Positions 39,225-47,742 of a stretch of 64,000 nucleotides of DNA are shown piece by piece. The notes beneath the pieces were generated by a model, which saw nothing but the letters and a program-made list of their open reading frames with translations, was not told where the DNA came from and searched no databases. The stretch is from an uncultured Erythrobacter sp. (GTDB taxonomy: Bacteria; Pseudomonadota; Alphaproteobacteria; Sphingomonadales; Sphingomonadaceae), in contig CANNBH010000001.1 in assembly GCA_947502815.1 (NCBI GenBank), positions 2,204,818 to 2,268,817 of the forward strand. The letters are read 5' to 3'. Each line of letters starts with the position of its first letter. The first letter of the stretch is position 1. The translations under genes and the position numbers were made by a program.

Positions 39225-39797
39225 TTGGGCGCGCTTCATCTGACATTGGCATCAGCATCACCCCGGCGGCGCGATTTGATCGCACGGCTGGGTATCACGC
39301 CTGATGCAGTGACCCCCGCTGATATTGACGAAAGCCCGCTGCGCGATGAGCGGCCGCGTGATTATGCTTTGCGCATGGGCCGGGAAAAGGCAGCGGCGAT
39401 TGCCGCCCCCGGCTTTGTGCTGGCTGGCGATACGGTGGTTGCGGCGGGGCGGCGGATTTTGCCCAAGACGGAAGAAGAAGGCGAGGCGCTCGCATGCCTC
39501 AAACTGCTTTCTGGACGTCGCCACACCGTTCTTTCCAGCATAGTATTGCGCGGGCCCGATGGAACTGTGCGCGAACGGCTCAATGAAACCACTGTGCGTT
39601 TCAAGAGCCTCTCTCACGAAGAGATCGCTGCTTATCTCGACAGCGGTGAATGGCGGGGCAAAGCGGGCGGTTATGCCATCCAAGGCGCCGCTGAAGGGTT
39701 GATCCAGTGGATCCGCGGCAGCCATTCGGGCGTGATGGGTCTGCCGCTTTACGAAACGCGCGCGCTGCTAAAATCGGCTGGGTTTGCCATTGGCTGA
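39225..39797 (+). CDS. Maf-like nucleotide pyrophosphatase
   Basis: LTLASASPRRRDLIARLGI...VLAGDTVVAAGRRILPK...AGGYAIQGAAEGLIQWIRGSHSGVMGLPLYET. Confidence 0.94.
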   Translation: MGALHLTLASASPRRRDLIARLGITPDAVTPADIDESPLRDERPRDYALRMGREKAAAIAAPGFVLAGDTVVAAGRRILPKTEEEGEALACLKLLSGRRHTVLSSIVLRGPDGTVRERLNETTVRFKSLSHEEIAAYLDSGEWRGKAGGYAIQGAAEGLIQWIRGSHSGVMGLPLYETRALLKSAGFAIG

Positions 39798-40794
39798 TAA
39801 CCCGCAATGGATCATCGAAAACGGCATTGGTGAGGCGCGCGCCTTGCTGATGCGCGGTGATGAAGTGTTGGCGGCAAAAATTCACTGGCCCGGCGAAATT
39901 GTTGCAGGCGATGTGTTCGGCGCGACCCTTTCAGAAAAGCGGCGCGGCGCGCGGCGCGGCTTGGTAACCTTGCATCGTGGCGGGCCGAACGGCGGCATGG
40001 GCGATGCTGACACAATGGCGTTGGTGGATCACCTACCGCAGAGCGCTGCAGAAGGAATTAAGGGCCAAGTTCGCATCACTCGAGCACCGATTGCCGAACG
40101 CGGGCGGCTAAAGCGCGCGCAGGCGCGGTGGATTGAGGGTGATGCGCACAATAATGAGGCAGGCGGCAAAGCCATCTTCGAAACCGGCAAAGTCGTGCCC
40201 AAATTTGCAGCAGCAGATTGGGAAGAGGTGTGGCACGCGGCATCCTCTGGGTCTCTCTCCTTCGCCGGTGGATCGATTTTATGCAGCGTAACCCCGGCCA
40301 TGACGGTGATCGACATCGATGGCGACATGGCGCCGCGCGAATTGGCTTTGGCCGCGATTCCGGCGATTACCCGCGCGCTGAGCTGGTTTGATTTGGGCGG
40401 CAATATTGGGATCGACTTTCCGACCTTGCAAACAAAGGCCGATCGCCGCGCGGTTGATACGGCATTGGCAGAGGCGCTGAACCATTATCCGCATGAATGC
40501 ACTGCAATGAACGGTTTTGGCTTTGTGCAATTGGTCGCGCGGTTGGAGGGGCCATCACTGCTCCACCGCTTTGCAACTTCGCGCACGGCATTGTGCGCCC
40601 GCGCCGCGATGCGGATTGCGCAAATGGTCGAAGGAGCCGGAGCGACATTGGTCACTGTCCACCCGGCGATCAAATCCAAGATTAAGACCGAATGGATTGA
40701 TGAATTGCGCCGCCGGACGGGACGAGAAGTGCGGATAGAGACCGATCCCGGCCTTGCACTCGAAACGCCGCACGCGCAAATTGTGAGCCTATGA
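39784..40794 (+). CDS. Ribonuclease E/G family protein
   Basis: GIGEARALLMRGDEVLAAKIHWPGE...WFDLGGNIGIDFPTLQTKADRRAVDTALAEAL...MNGFGFVQLVARLEGPSLLHR. Confidence 0.88.
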   Translation: MPLADNPQWIIENGIGEARALLMRGDEVLAAKIHWPGEIVAGDVFGATLSEKRRGARRGLVTLHRGGPNGGMGDADTMALVDHLPQSAAEGIKGQVRITRAPIAERGRLKRAQARWIEGDAHNNEAGGKAIFETGKVVPKFAAADWEEVWHAASSGSLSFAGGSILCSVTPAMTVIDIDGDMAPRELALAAIPAITRALSWFDLGGNIGIDFPTLQTKADRRAVDTALAEALNHYPHECTAMNGFGFVQLVARLEGPSLLHRFATSRTALCARAAMRIAQMVEGAGATLVTVHPAIKSKIKTEWIDELRRRTGREVRIETDPGLALETPHAQIVSL

Positions 40795-40976
40795 GCAAGA
40801 CCAATCGCCCCTGCCCGATGTGCAAAAAACCGCGCAGCGAAAGCCACACGCCGTTCTGTTCTGAGCGGTGCCGTGACCGCGATCTGGCAAAGTGGTTTGG
40901 CGATAGCTACGCCGTCCCTGCAGAGCCGGTGAACCCCGAAGAAATCGCCAACCGCGATTGGGATAATCAGGAATAG
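40791..40976 (+). CDS. yacG: DNA gyrase inhibitor YacG (zinc-ribbon)
   Basis: CPMCKKPRSESHTPFCSERCRDRDLAKWFGDSYAVP with CxxC...CxxxC. Confidence 0.95.
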   Translation: MSKTNRPCPMCKKPRSESHTPFCSERCRDRDLAKWFGDSYAVPAEPVNPEEIANRDWDNQE

Positions 40977-41096
40977 GCGCAAAAGCGGTATCATGGCGCC
41001 AATTACCACTTGCCAACACCCTTCAGCTTCGCCATAGCGCCGCTCTCATTTGCTCGCCCGGATCGGCAACCAAGCCGGTCCGACGCCGCAGCGAAT

Positions 41097-41171
41097 GCCC
41101 GGGTAGCTCAGGGGTAGAGCAGCGGATTGAAAATCCGCGTGTCGGTGGTTCGATTCCGCCCCCGGGCACCA
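41097..41171 (+). tRNA. tRNA-Phe (GAA)
   Basis: GCCCGGG acceptor pairs with CCCGGGC, D-arm GCTCAGGGGTAGAGC, anticodon arm GCGGATTGAAAATCCGC (GAA), T-arm GGTGGTTCGATTCCGCC, encoded CCA. Confidence 0.97.
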
Positions 41172-41213
41172 TTCGTGGACGCGGCGTCTGGAGCGATATA
41201 GGGGTTTCAAGCC

Positions 41214-42017
41214 ATGTCCCGTCGCCGCCAAATTTACGAAGGCAAGGCCAAGGTCCTTTACGAAGGTCCCGAACCGGGCACGATCATCCAATATTTCAAA
41301 GATGATGCCACCGCATTCAACGCGGAAAAAAAGGGCACCATCAACGGCAAAGGCGTGATCAACAATCGCATCAGCGAACACGTCTTCACCCGGCTAGCCC
41401 ATATTGGCATCCCGACGCATTTTATCCGCCGCTTGAACATGCGCGAACAATTGGTGCGTCAGGTCGAAATCATTCCGATCGAAGTGGTCTTGCGCAATGT
41501 CGCTGCCGGCTCGATCTGCAAACGGCTCGGCCTCGAAGAAGGCGATCCGCTGCCCCACACATTGATCGAATATTATTATAAGGATGACGCATTGGGCGAT
41601 CCGCTCATTGCCGAAGAACACATCGCGTGTTTCAATTGGGCCAGCAACGAAGAGATGCACGACATTTCATCGATGGCGATCCGCATCAATGATTTCCTTT
41701 GCGGCATGTTTGCAGGGATCGACATTCGTCTGGTTGATTTCAAACTCGAATTTGGCCGCTTGTTCGATGGCGATTACAGCCGCGTTATTCTGGCCGATGA
41801 AATCAGCCCGGATGGTTGCCGCCTGTGGGACATGAAATCGGGTGAAAAACTCGACAAGGACCGGTTCCGCCGTGATTTGGGCGGTGAGGAAGAAGCGTAT
41901 CGCGAAGTGGCCCGCCGCCTCGGCTTGCTCCAATCAGAAGACAACGAGCCGGGCGAAGTGTTCGACCTGTCCAGCCATCGCACACGGCTGCGCGGGACGC
42001 CTCCGGTAAAGAAGTAA
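41214..42017 (+). CDS. purC: Phosphoribosylaminoimidazole-succinocarboxamide synthase
   Basis: [34 protein letters not shown]...[27 protein letters not shown]...[10 protein letters not shown]. Confidence 0.97.
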   Translation: MSRRRQIYEGKAKVLYEGPEPGTIIQYFKDDATAFNAEKKGTINGKGVINNRISEHVFTRLAHIGIPTHFIRRLNMREQLVRQVEIIPIEVVLRNVAAGSICKRLGLEEGDPLPHTLIEYYYKDDALGDPLIAEEHIACFNWASNEEMHDISSMAIRINDFLCGMFAGIDIRLVDFKLEFGRLFDGDYSRVILADEISPDGCRLWDMKSGEKLDKDRFRRDLGGEEEAYREVARRLGLLQSEDNEPGEVFDLSSHRTRLRGTPPVKK

Positions 42018-42029
42018 CCGCCTTGCACA

Positions 42030-43595
42030 TTGGCGGGCAGGTTTAGTTCTGGACGAACCGCCCCTTTGATCTATTCTACCCCCTTAAATCGCAGAAGGGG
42101 CGCGGTATTGTTGGCAAAACTGACTCTTTCGGCGCTGGCGCCAATGGTGACAGTAGCGGCGATCTTGCTCATGTTTTCTGCCCCTGTTGCCGCGCAAAAT
42201 GTCGCGCTGGTGATTGCCAATTCCGAATATGAGAACACATCACAGCTTGCCAATCCCGGCCGCGATGCGCGTTTGATATCTGGCGCGCTGGAACAGGCCG
42301 GTTTCGAAACAGTCCAGCTGGCTGAAAACCTCGATCAGGCAGAGTTTATGAGCCGCCTTCGGGATTTTCGAGAATTGGCCGATGGCGCTGATGCAGCCTT
42401 GGTCTATTTCGCTGGACACGGCATTGAAAGCTCTGGGCGCAATTGGCTGTTACCGGTCGATGCGACGCTGGATGCGGAACGCGATATGCCTTTCGAAGCG
42501 GTAGATCTGGAACGGATTTTGGACACGCTTGAAGGTGCAAAGCTAAGGATTGCGATCCTTGATGCTTGCCGAAACAATCCCTTTGCCAATCGCTGGCAGG
42601 GGGGAAACCGCTCCCTCTCTCGCGGGCTCGCACCGCTTGAAGTGGACGATATGCTTGTCATTTACGCCGCTGCTCCGGGGGCATTTGCCTATGATGGAGC
42701 GGACGGCAATTCGCCTTTTGCTCTGGCATTGGCACGCCGGATTGTTCAGCCCGGCTTGCCAGTGCAGATGCTTGGCGGAATGGTGCGTGACGATGTATTG
42801 CTGGCCACCGAGGGCGATCAGCGGCCGTTTATCTCTGCTTCCATGACCGGGCGCCCACTCTTCCTTGTGGATGGGCCTGATAACGCCATGTCATGGCTAA
42901 CCGATCTGTATGCAGACGGTGCGTCCGACGCGCAGACAAATGCCGCGGCCCAGCCGGTTGATTTCGCAAGGGCCGTCGAAACGCTCGATTCCGCGCGCGG
43001 CGCCGCGATCGAAGCCGACGAAGGGCTGGATGATCACACTTGGTTGGAGGCAGTTAAATCCGATAATGTCGCTGCCTATCGGGCCTATCTCGATGCGTTT
43101 CCCGCGGGCTCATACGTGCGGTTCGCCCAAGCCAATATTGCGCAATTGCTGGATCCCAATGCCATGGGCGGTGACATTGACAGCGAAAAACCCTGGATCA
43201 TTTCGCTCGGCGCCGCCTTGCCAAATCGGTATGCAATAGACCTTGGAGCACCACTAGCTATTGATGGCATTTGGCGCATTTCGACCAACAACAAACGTCT
43301 GAGAATTGAGCGCGGCCGGGCCTTCGCCGTTGATGGCTGGAACCATCTGCTGCTTGTGCGGGTGGAACCTGATCAGGTGACCATGGTCAATATCCGCCCC
43401 AGCGAACAAGGATCAGACAGAGCCGGAGTGTACCTCGGGCGCGATATTCTGTTGAACGGCGACGCTGAAATGCGTCTGCGCCCTGACGGCAATCTCGACG
43501 TGACCGTCGGCACCTTTCCCTTTCCAGCAAAGTTCGTTTTGATCCGTGAGGGGTTGGACAATCCCGACGCGGCGCTTGTCGAGCCAACGCCTTAG
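42030..43595 (+). CDS. Secreted caspase-family (peptidase C14-like) protein
   Basis: Signal-like hydrophobic N-terminus; VALVIANSEYENTSQLANPGRDARLISGALEQAGF; ALVYFAGHGIE (His) and IAILDACRNNPF (Cys) dyad; true start may be downstream (TTG about 42111). Confidence 0.9.
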   Translation: MAGRFSSGRTAPLIYSTPLNRRRGAVLLAKLTLSALAPMVTVAAILLMFSAPVAAQNVALVIANSEYENTSQLANPGRDARLISGALEQAGFETVQLAENLDQAEFMSRLRDFRELADGADAALVYFAGHGIESSGRNWLLPVDATLDAERDMPFEAVDLERILDTLEGAKLRIAILDACRNNPFANRWQGGNRSLSRGLAPLEVDDMLVIYAAAPGAFAYDGADGNSPFALALARRIVQPGLPVQMLGGMVRDDVLLATEGDQRPFISASMTGRPLFLVDGPDNAMSWLTDLYADGASDAQTNAAAQPVDFARAVETLDSARGAAIEADEGLDDHTWLEAVKSDNVAAYRAYLDAFPAGSYVRFAQANIAQLLDPNAMGGDIDSEKPWIISLGAALPNRYAIDLGAPLAIDGIWRISTNNKRLRIERGRAFAVDGWNHLLLVRVEPDQVTMVNIRPSEQGSDRAGVYLGRDILLNGDAEMRLRPDGNLDVTVGTFPFPAKFVLIREGLDNPDAALVEPTP

Positions 43596-43608
43596 ACTGT
43601 TCACGCCC

Positions 43609-43649
43609 AGTATTCTCGCAGCCAGTATTCTCTCGTTCCGTATTCTCAC
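43609..43649. repeat. Three direct repeats of (A/C)GTATTCTC at exact 15-bp period
   Basis: TATTCTC begins at 43611, 43626 and 43641, in the intergenic region just upstream of the M16 peptidase start. Confidence 0.8.
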
Positions 43650-43669
43650 GCTCTATAAAGACTTGATGC

Positions 43670-46630
43670 ATGTCAAACTCAAAAGCACCTAAAGCCGTTT
43701 CTGTTCTGTCCAGCGCTCTAAGCAGGGGGATCGTCTTTGTTCTTCCCAATGTTGCGCTGATCAGCGCCCTTGCGGCGCAAGAGCGTGAGCCGGTGGCGGA
43801 CGAAATCCCGACATTGGAAGCGCCAAGCCCGGATGCGGTATCAGCGCAGCCAATATGGTATTTTGAGCAAAGCGATGTCCCGGTCGATCCCGGCTTTACC
43901 TTTGGCGTGCTGGACAACGGCATGCGCTATATTCTGCGCGAAAACGCCACACCAGAAGGAGCCGCGTTGGTTCGGATGCGGATCAATTCCGGTTCGTTGG
44001 ACGAAACAGAGGATGAGCGCGGCCTTTCCCATTTCCTGGAACACATGGCGTTCAACGGTTCCGAAGGGATTCCCGAAGGGGAAATGATCGCATTGTTGGA
44101 GCGTGAGGGGCTCGCATTTGGGGCCGACACCAACGCAACGACCGGCCTTAATGCAATCACCTATATGCTCAACCTGCCGCGTAACGACGAAGAATTACTG
44201 GGCACTGCCCTTATGCTCATGCGCGAAACCGCGAGCGAGCTGACAATCGCAGAGGATGCGGTGGAACGCGAACGCGGCGTTGTATTGGCAGAACGACGCG
44301 ACCGCCGCGGCTTTACTCAGCGCGCGAGCGAGGATGGGATGGAATTCATCGCCCCCGGAGCCAGGTTTATCGATAGGCTACCGATTGGGACGCTGGAAAG
44401 TCTGGAAACGGCCACTGCCGCCCAATTGCGGGCTTTGTATGAACGGACTTACACCCCAACCAACACGGTGCTGGTGATTGTCGGGGACTTTCCGGTTGAA
44501 GTGATGGAAGCGGCCATCCGTGAGCGGTTCTCTGACTGGGAAGGCGGCCCTGAACCAAGAGACCCTGAAACCGGACCGATTGACCCTACCCGTGCTGGGC
44601 TGACGGACATCTATCTGGACGACGCTCTGTCAGAAAGCGTGTCGATCACTGCATTGGGTGAATGGATCGATGAACCCGACACAATGGCCAACCGGTCACG
44701 CCGATTAGTTCGCGGAATTGGGTATGGAATTATCGCAAGGCGTATGGCCCGACTAGCGCTTGAAGCCGATGCTCCCTTTCGTGGCGCCCGCTTTAGCAGC
44801 ACATCTGTTTTTGAAGATGCCCGTTCAACGTCGATCACCGTTTCCAGCGAAGACGGCAAGTGGCGCGAAGGTGTGTTGGCGGCGGTGCGCGAAGTGAACC
44901 AAGCCCTCACCTATGGCTTCACTCAGGCCGAATTGGACGAACAGATCGCCAATGTTCGCACGTCGCTAGAAAACGGCGTCGCCGGGGCCGAAACCCGCGC
45001 CAACAGCAGCTATATTGGCGGCGCTCTCGGCTTGGTGGCGAACGATTCTGTACCAACCACGCCTGAATTCCGGTTAGAACTGTTTACCACGTTGCTGCCT
45101 GACATCACGCCCGATGCGGTTCACGCAGCCGTGCTTGAAGATGCATTGCCCATCACAAACCCAATGATCCGATTTCAGGGACGCACGGCACCTGAAGGCG
45201 GAGAGGATGCATTGCGCGCCGCATTTGCAGAAGGAATGGCGCTCCCCATCGCCGCGCCGCAAGACACCGGCGCAGCAGAGTTTGCCTACACTGACTTTGG
45301 GCCTCCCGGCGAAGTCGTTTCTGACACGCGAGAAGACAGGCTCGGTTTTCGTTACATCACCTTTGCCAATGGTGTTCGGCTAACACTGAAACAAACCGAC
45401 ATTCGCGAAGACCGCGTTAGTTTTCGCATGTCAGTCGACGGCGGTTCACTGCTGAACACGCGCGAAGACCCTTTGCGAACCTATCTGATCGGCTCGATCC
45501 CTTCCGGCGGCCTCGGACTGCACAGCGCGGATGAATTGCGCACCGTCTTGGCCGGGCGCAGCGTCGGATTGCGGCTTTCCAACGCTAGCGATGCATTCAG
45601 TTTTGCCGGAGGTACAACCCGGCGTGATTTGGAATTGCAGATGCAAGTGCTGGCAGCTGGCCTGACCGATCCCGGTTATCGCCGTGAGGGCATCGAACGG
45701 TTCCGACAGGGGATCGACAACTTCTTTGAAACTCTGCGATCAACTCCGGGTCGGAGTTACTCCACTCAGGCAGGTGCAATACTATCAGGGGGCGACCCGC
45801 GCTTTACGCTTCAATCGCGTGAAGAGTTTCTCTCATTGGATTTTGAGCAGTTGCAAGCCGCTGTTGGCGACCGGTTTGATCGCGGCGCAATTGAGCTAGC
45901 CTTAGTCGGCGACTTTGATGAAGACGCAGCGATCGCTGCTGTCGCCCAGTCCTTGGGCGCGTTGCCGGTGCGCGAGGCCGAGTTCTTGCCGCGCACGGAA
46001 GCCCGCGAGCGTCAGTTCACGGCCGAACGCAGCGATCATACACTTTATCATGAAGGCGAAGCGGATCAGGCTCTGGTACGAATCGTTTGGCCCACCACCG
46101 ATGACCGCGATCTTGGCAAAGCCATGCGGATTTCGCTGCTTGCCCGAGTGTTTCAGATTGAGCTGACCGAACGGCTGCGAGAGGAACTGGGTCAGGCCTA
46201 TTCACCCCGCGCCTCCAGCTCAATGAGCCGAACCTATCCCGGTTATGGCACTTTGACTGTCTCCGCTTCCGTCGATGTGGCCGAAGTGGATGCTACCCGC
46301 GCTGCAATTGCCGCTTTGGTCGAAGAAATTCGCCTAGAACCCATTGATCCAGATGTGATCGACCGTGCCCGTGCACCTCTGCTTGAGGCGTATGACAACG
46401 CGCTCAAATCCCTTGGTGGCTGGATGTCACTTGCCGATCGCGCGCAAAGCGAAGGCAACCGGTTGGAACGATGGTTCCTTGGCCCTGCTCTGCTCCGTGA
46501 AATCACTGCGGAAGATATTCAAGCCGAAGCACAACTCTATCTTGGCGCCAGTGATGCTGTGAAATTTGTCGTTTTGCCGCAGGAGACAAGCGATCCAGAG
46601 GAAGAAACGGAAACCGAGCCAACAACCTGA
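43670..46630 (+). CDS. M16 family metallopeptidase (full-length, two-domain)
   Basis: GLSHFLEHMAFNGSEG (HxxEH), FGADTNATTGLNAITYMLNLP; C-terminal RLREELGQAYSPRASSSMS. Confidence 0.95.
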   Translation: MSNSKAPKAVSVLSSALSRGIVFVLPNVALISALAAQEREPVADEIPTLEAPSPDAVSAQPIWYFEQSDVPVDPGFTFGVLDNGMRYILRENATPEGAALVRMRINSGSLDETEDERGLSHFLEHMAFNGSEGIPEGEMIALLEREGLAFGADTNATTGLNAITYMLNLPRNDEELLGTALMLMRETASELTIAEDAVERERGVVLAERRDRRGFTQRASEDGMEFIAPGARFIDRLPIGTLESLETATAAQLRALYERTYTPTNTVLVIVGDFPVEVMEAAIRERFSDWEGGPEPRDPETGPIDPTRAGLTDIYLDDALSESVSITALGEWIDEPDTMANRSRRLVRGIGYGIIARRMARLALEADAPFRGARFSSTSVFEDARSTSITVSSEDGKWREGVLAAVREVNQALTYGFTQAELDEQIANVRTSLENGVAGAETRANSSYIGGALGLVANDSVPTTPEFRLELFTTLLPDITPDAVHAAVLEDALPITNPMIRFQGRTAPEGGEDALRAAFAEGMALPIAAPQDTGAAEFAYTDFGPPGEVVSDTREDRLGFRYITFANGVRLTLKQTDIREDRVSFRMSVDGGSLLNTREDPLRTYLIGSIPSGGLGLHSADELRTVLAGRSVGLRLSNASDAFSFAGGTTRRDLELQMQVLAAGLTDPGYRREGIERFRQGIDNFFETLRSTPGRSYSTQAGAILSGGDPRFTLQSREEFLSLDFEQLQAAVGDRFDRGAIELALVGDFDEDAAIAAVAQSLGALPVREAEFLPRTEARERQFTAERSDHTLYHEGEADQALVRIVWPTTDDRDLGKAMRISLLARVFQIELTERLREELGQAYSPRASSSMSRTYPGYGTLTVSASVDVAEVDATRAAIAALVEEIRLEPIDPDVIDRARAPLLEAYDNALKSLGGWMSLADRAQSEGNRLERWFLGPALLREITAEDIQAEAQLYLGASDAVKFVVLPQETSDPEEETETEPTT

Positions 46631-46780
46631 TCAATCGCTAGTTTCGTTAGATCAAATTGCGTCATTTGCATGTTTTGTGAAAAGCAGCCGTTGAATACGC
46701 ACCCTGCGCCAATTGCGCGCAGTCCGCCATTCGCTATAGGCAATCTCAGAACGCCAGAATCAAGCCACAGGACCTGCCCC

Positions 46781-47032
46781 ATGAAAGTTCGCATTCTCGT
46801 CCGCCTCAAACCCGGCGTACTCGATCCTCAAGGGCGCGCGGTGCACCATTCTTTGGACAGCCTTGGCTTTGATGGGGTCGACGATGTGCGCATTGGCCGC
46901 ATGATCGAAATGGACGTGGCCGATGGGACCAGCGACGAAGCGCTCAACCAAATGTGCGAAAAACTGCTCGCCAACATGGTGATCGAAGATTTCGCGATTG
47001 AGAAGTTGAGCAACCAAGCGGAGCACGCTTGA
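46781..47032 (+). CDS. purS: Phosphoribosylformylglycinamidine synthase subunit PurS
   Basis: [46 protein letters not shown]. Confidence 0.95.
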   Translation: MKVRILVRLKPGVLDPQGRAVHHSLDSLGFDGVDDVRIGRMIEMDVADGTSDEALNQMCEKLLANMVIEDFAIEKLSNQAEHA

Positions 47033-47721
47033 TGGCATTTCGCGCCGCTGTCATCACCTTTCCCGGTTCCAATTGCGACCGCGATATGGCGGTCGCTCTG
47101 GAGGCTGTTTCCGGCAAAAGCGCCTTGCGCGCGTGGCATGGCGATGCTGATTTACCGGACAATCTAGATTTTATCGCGCTGCCCGGCGGCTTTTCCTACG
47201 GCGATTATCTGCGTTCTGGCGCGATGGCCGCAAAAAGCCCGATCCTACGCGCCGTCGTGGCGGCGGCTGAACGCGGCGTCCCAGTTTTGGGTGTCTGCAA
47301 CGGGTTTCAAGTGCTCACTGAAAGCGGTTTGCTGCCCGGTGCGTTGATGCGCAACGCGGGGCAGACCTTTGTTTGCCGCACGGTCGATTTGGCCGCCGTG
47401 AACTCGCAGTCGCTGTTCACATCTGGGTTTGAACCGGGTGAACATCTGCGCGTGCCCGTGGCCCATCATGATGGCAATTACTTCGCCGACGAAGCGACCC
47501 TCGACGCCCTTGAAGGGGACGGCCGGATTGCCTTCCGCTATGTCGACAATCCCAATGGATCGCAGCGCGATATTGCCGGTGTTTTGAGCGAGAATGGCCG
47601 CGTATTGGGCATGATGCCCCATCCTGAACGTGCGATTGAGCCTGCCGCTCACGCCTCGCTGGGCGGCAGCGACGGTCGGCGTCTGTTTGAGAACGTAATC
47701 GCGGGTCTGGTCGCGGCCTAA
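47032..47721 (+). CDS. purQ: Phosphoribosylformylglycinamidine synthase subunit PurQ
   Basis: [19 protein letters not shown]...[17 protein letters not shown]...[22 protein letters not shown]...GMMPHPER. Confidence 0.97.
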   Translation: MAFRAAVITFPGSNCDRDMAVALEAVSGKSALRAWHGDADLPDNLDFIALPGGFSYGDYLRSGAMAAKSPILRAVVAAAERGVPVLGVCNGFQVLTESGLLPGALMRNAGQTFVCRTVDLAAVNSQSLFTSGFEPGEHLRVPVAHHDGNYFADEATLDALEGDGRIAFRYVDNPNGSQRDIAGVLSENGRVLGMMPHPERAIEPAAHASLGGSDGRRLFENVIAGLVAA

Positions 47722-47742
47722 AATGGGGCCAAACGCTCAGTT

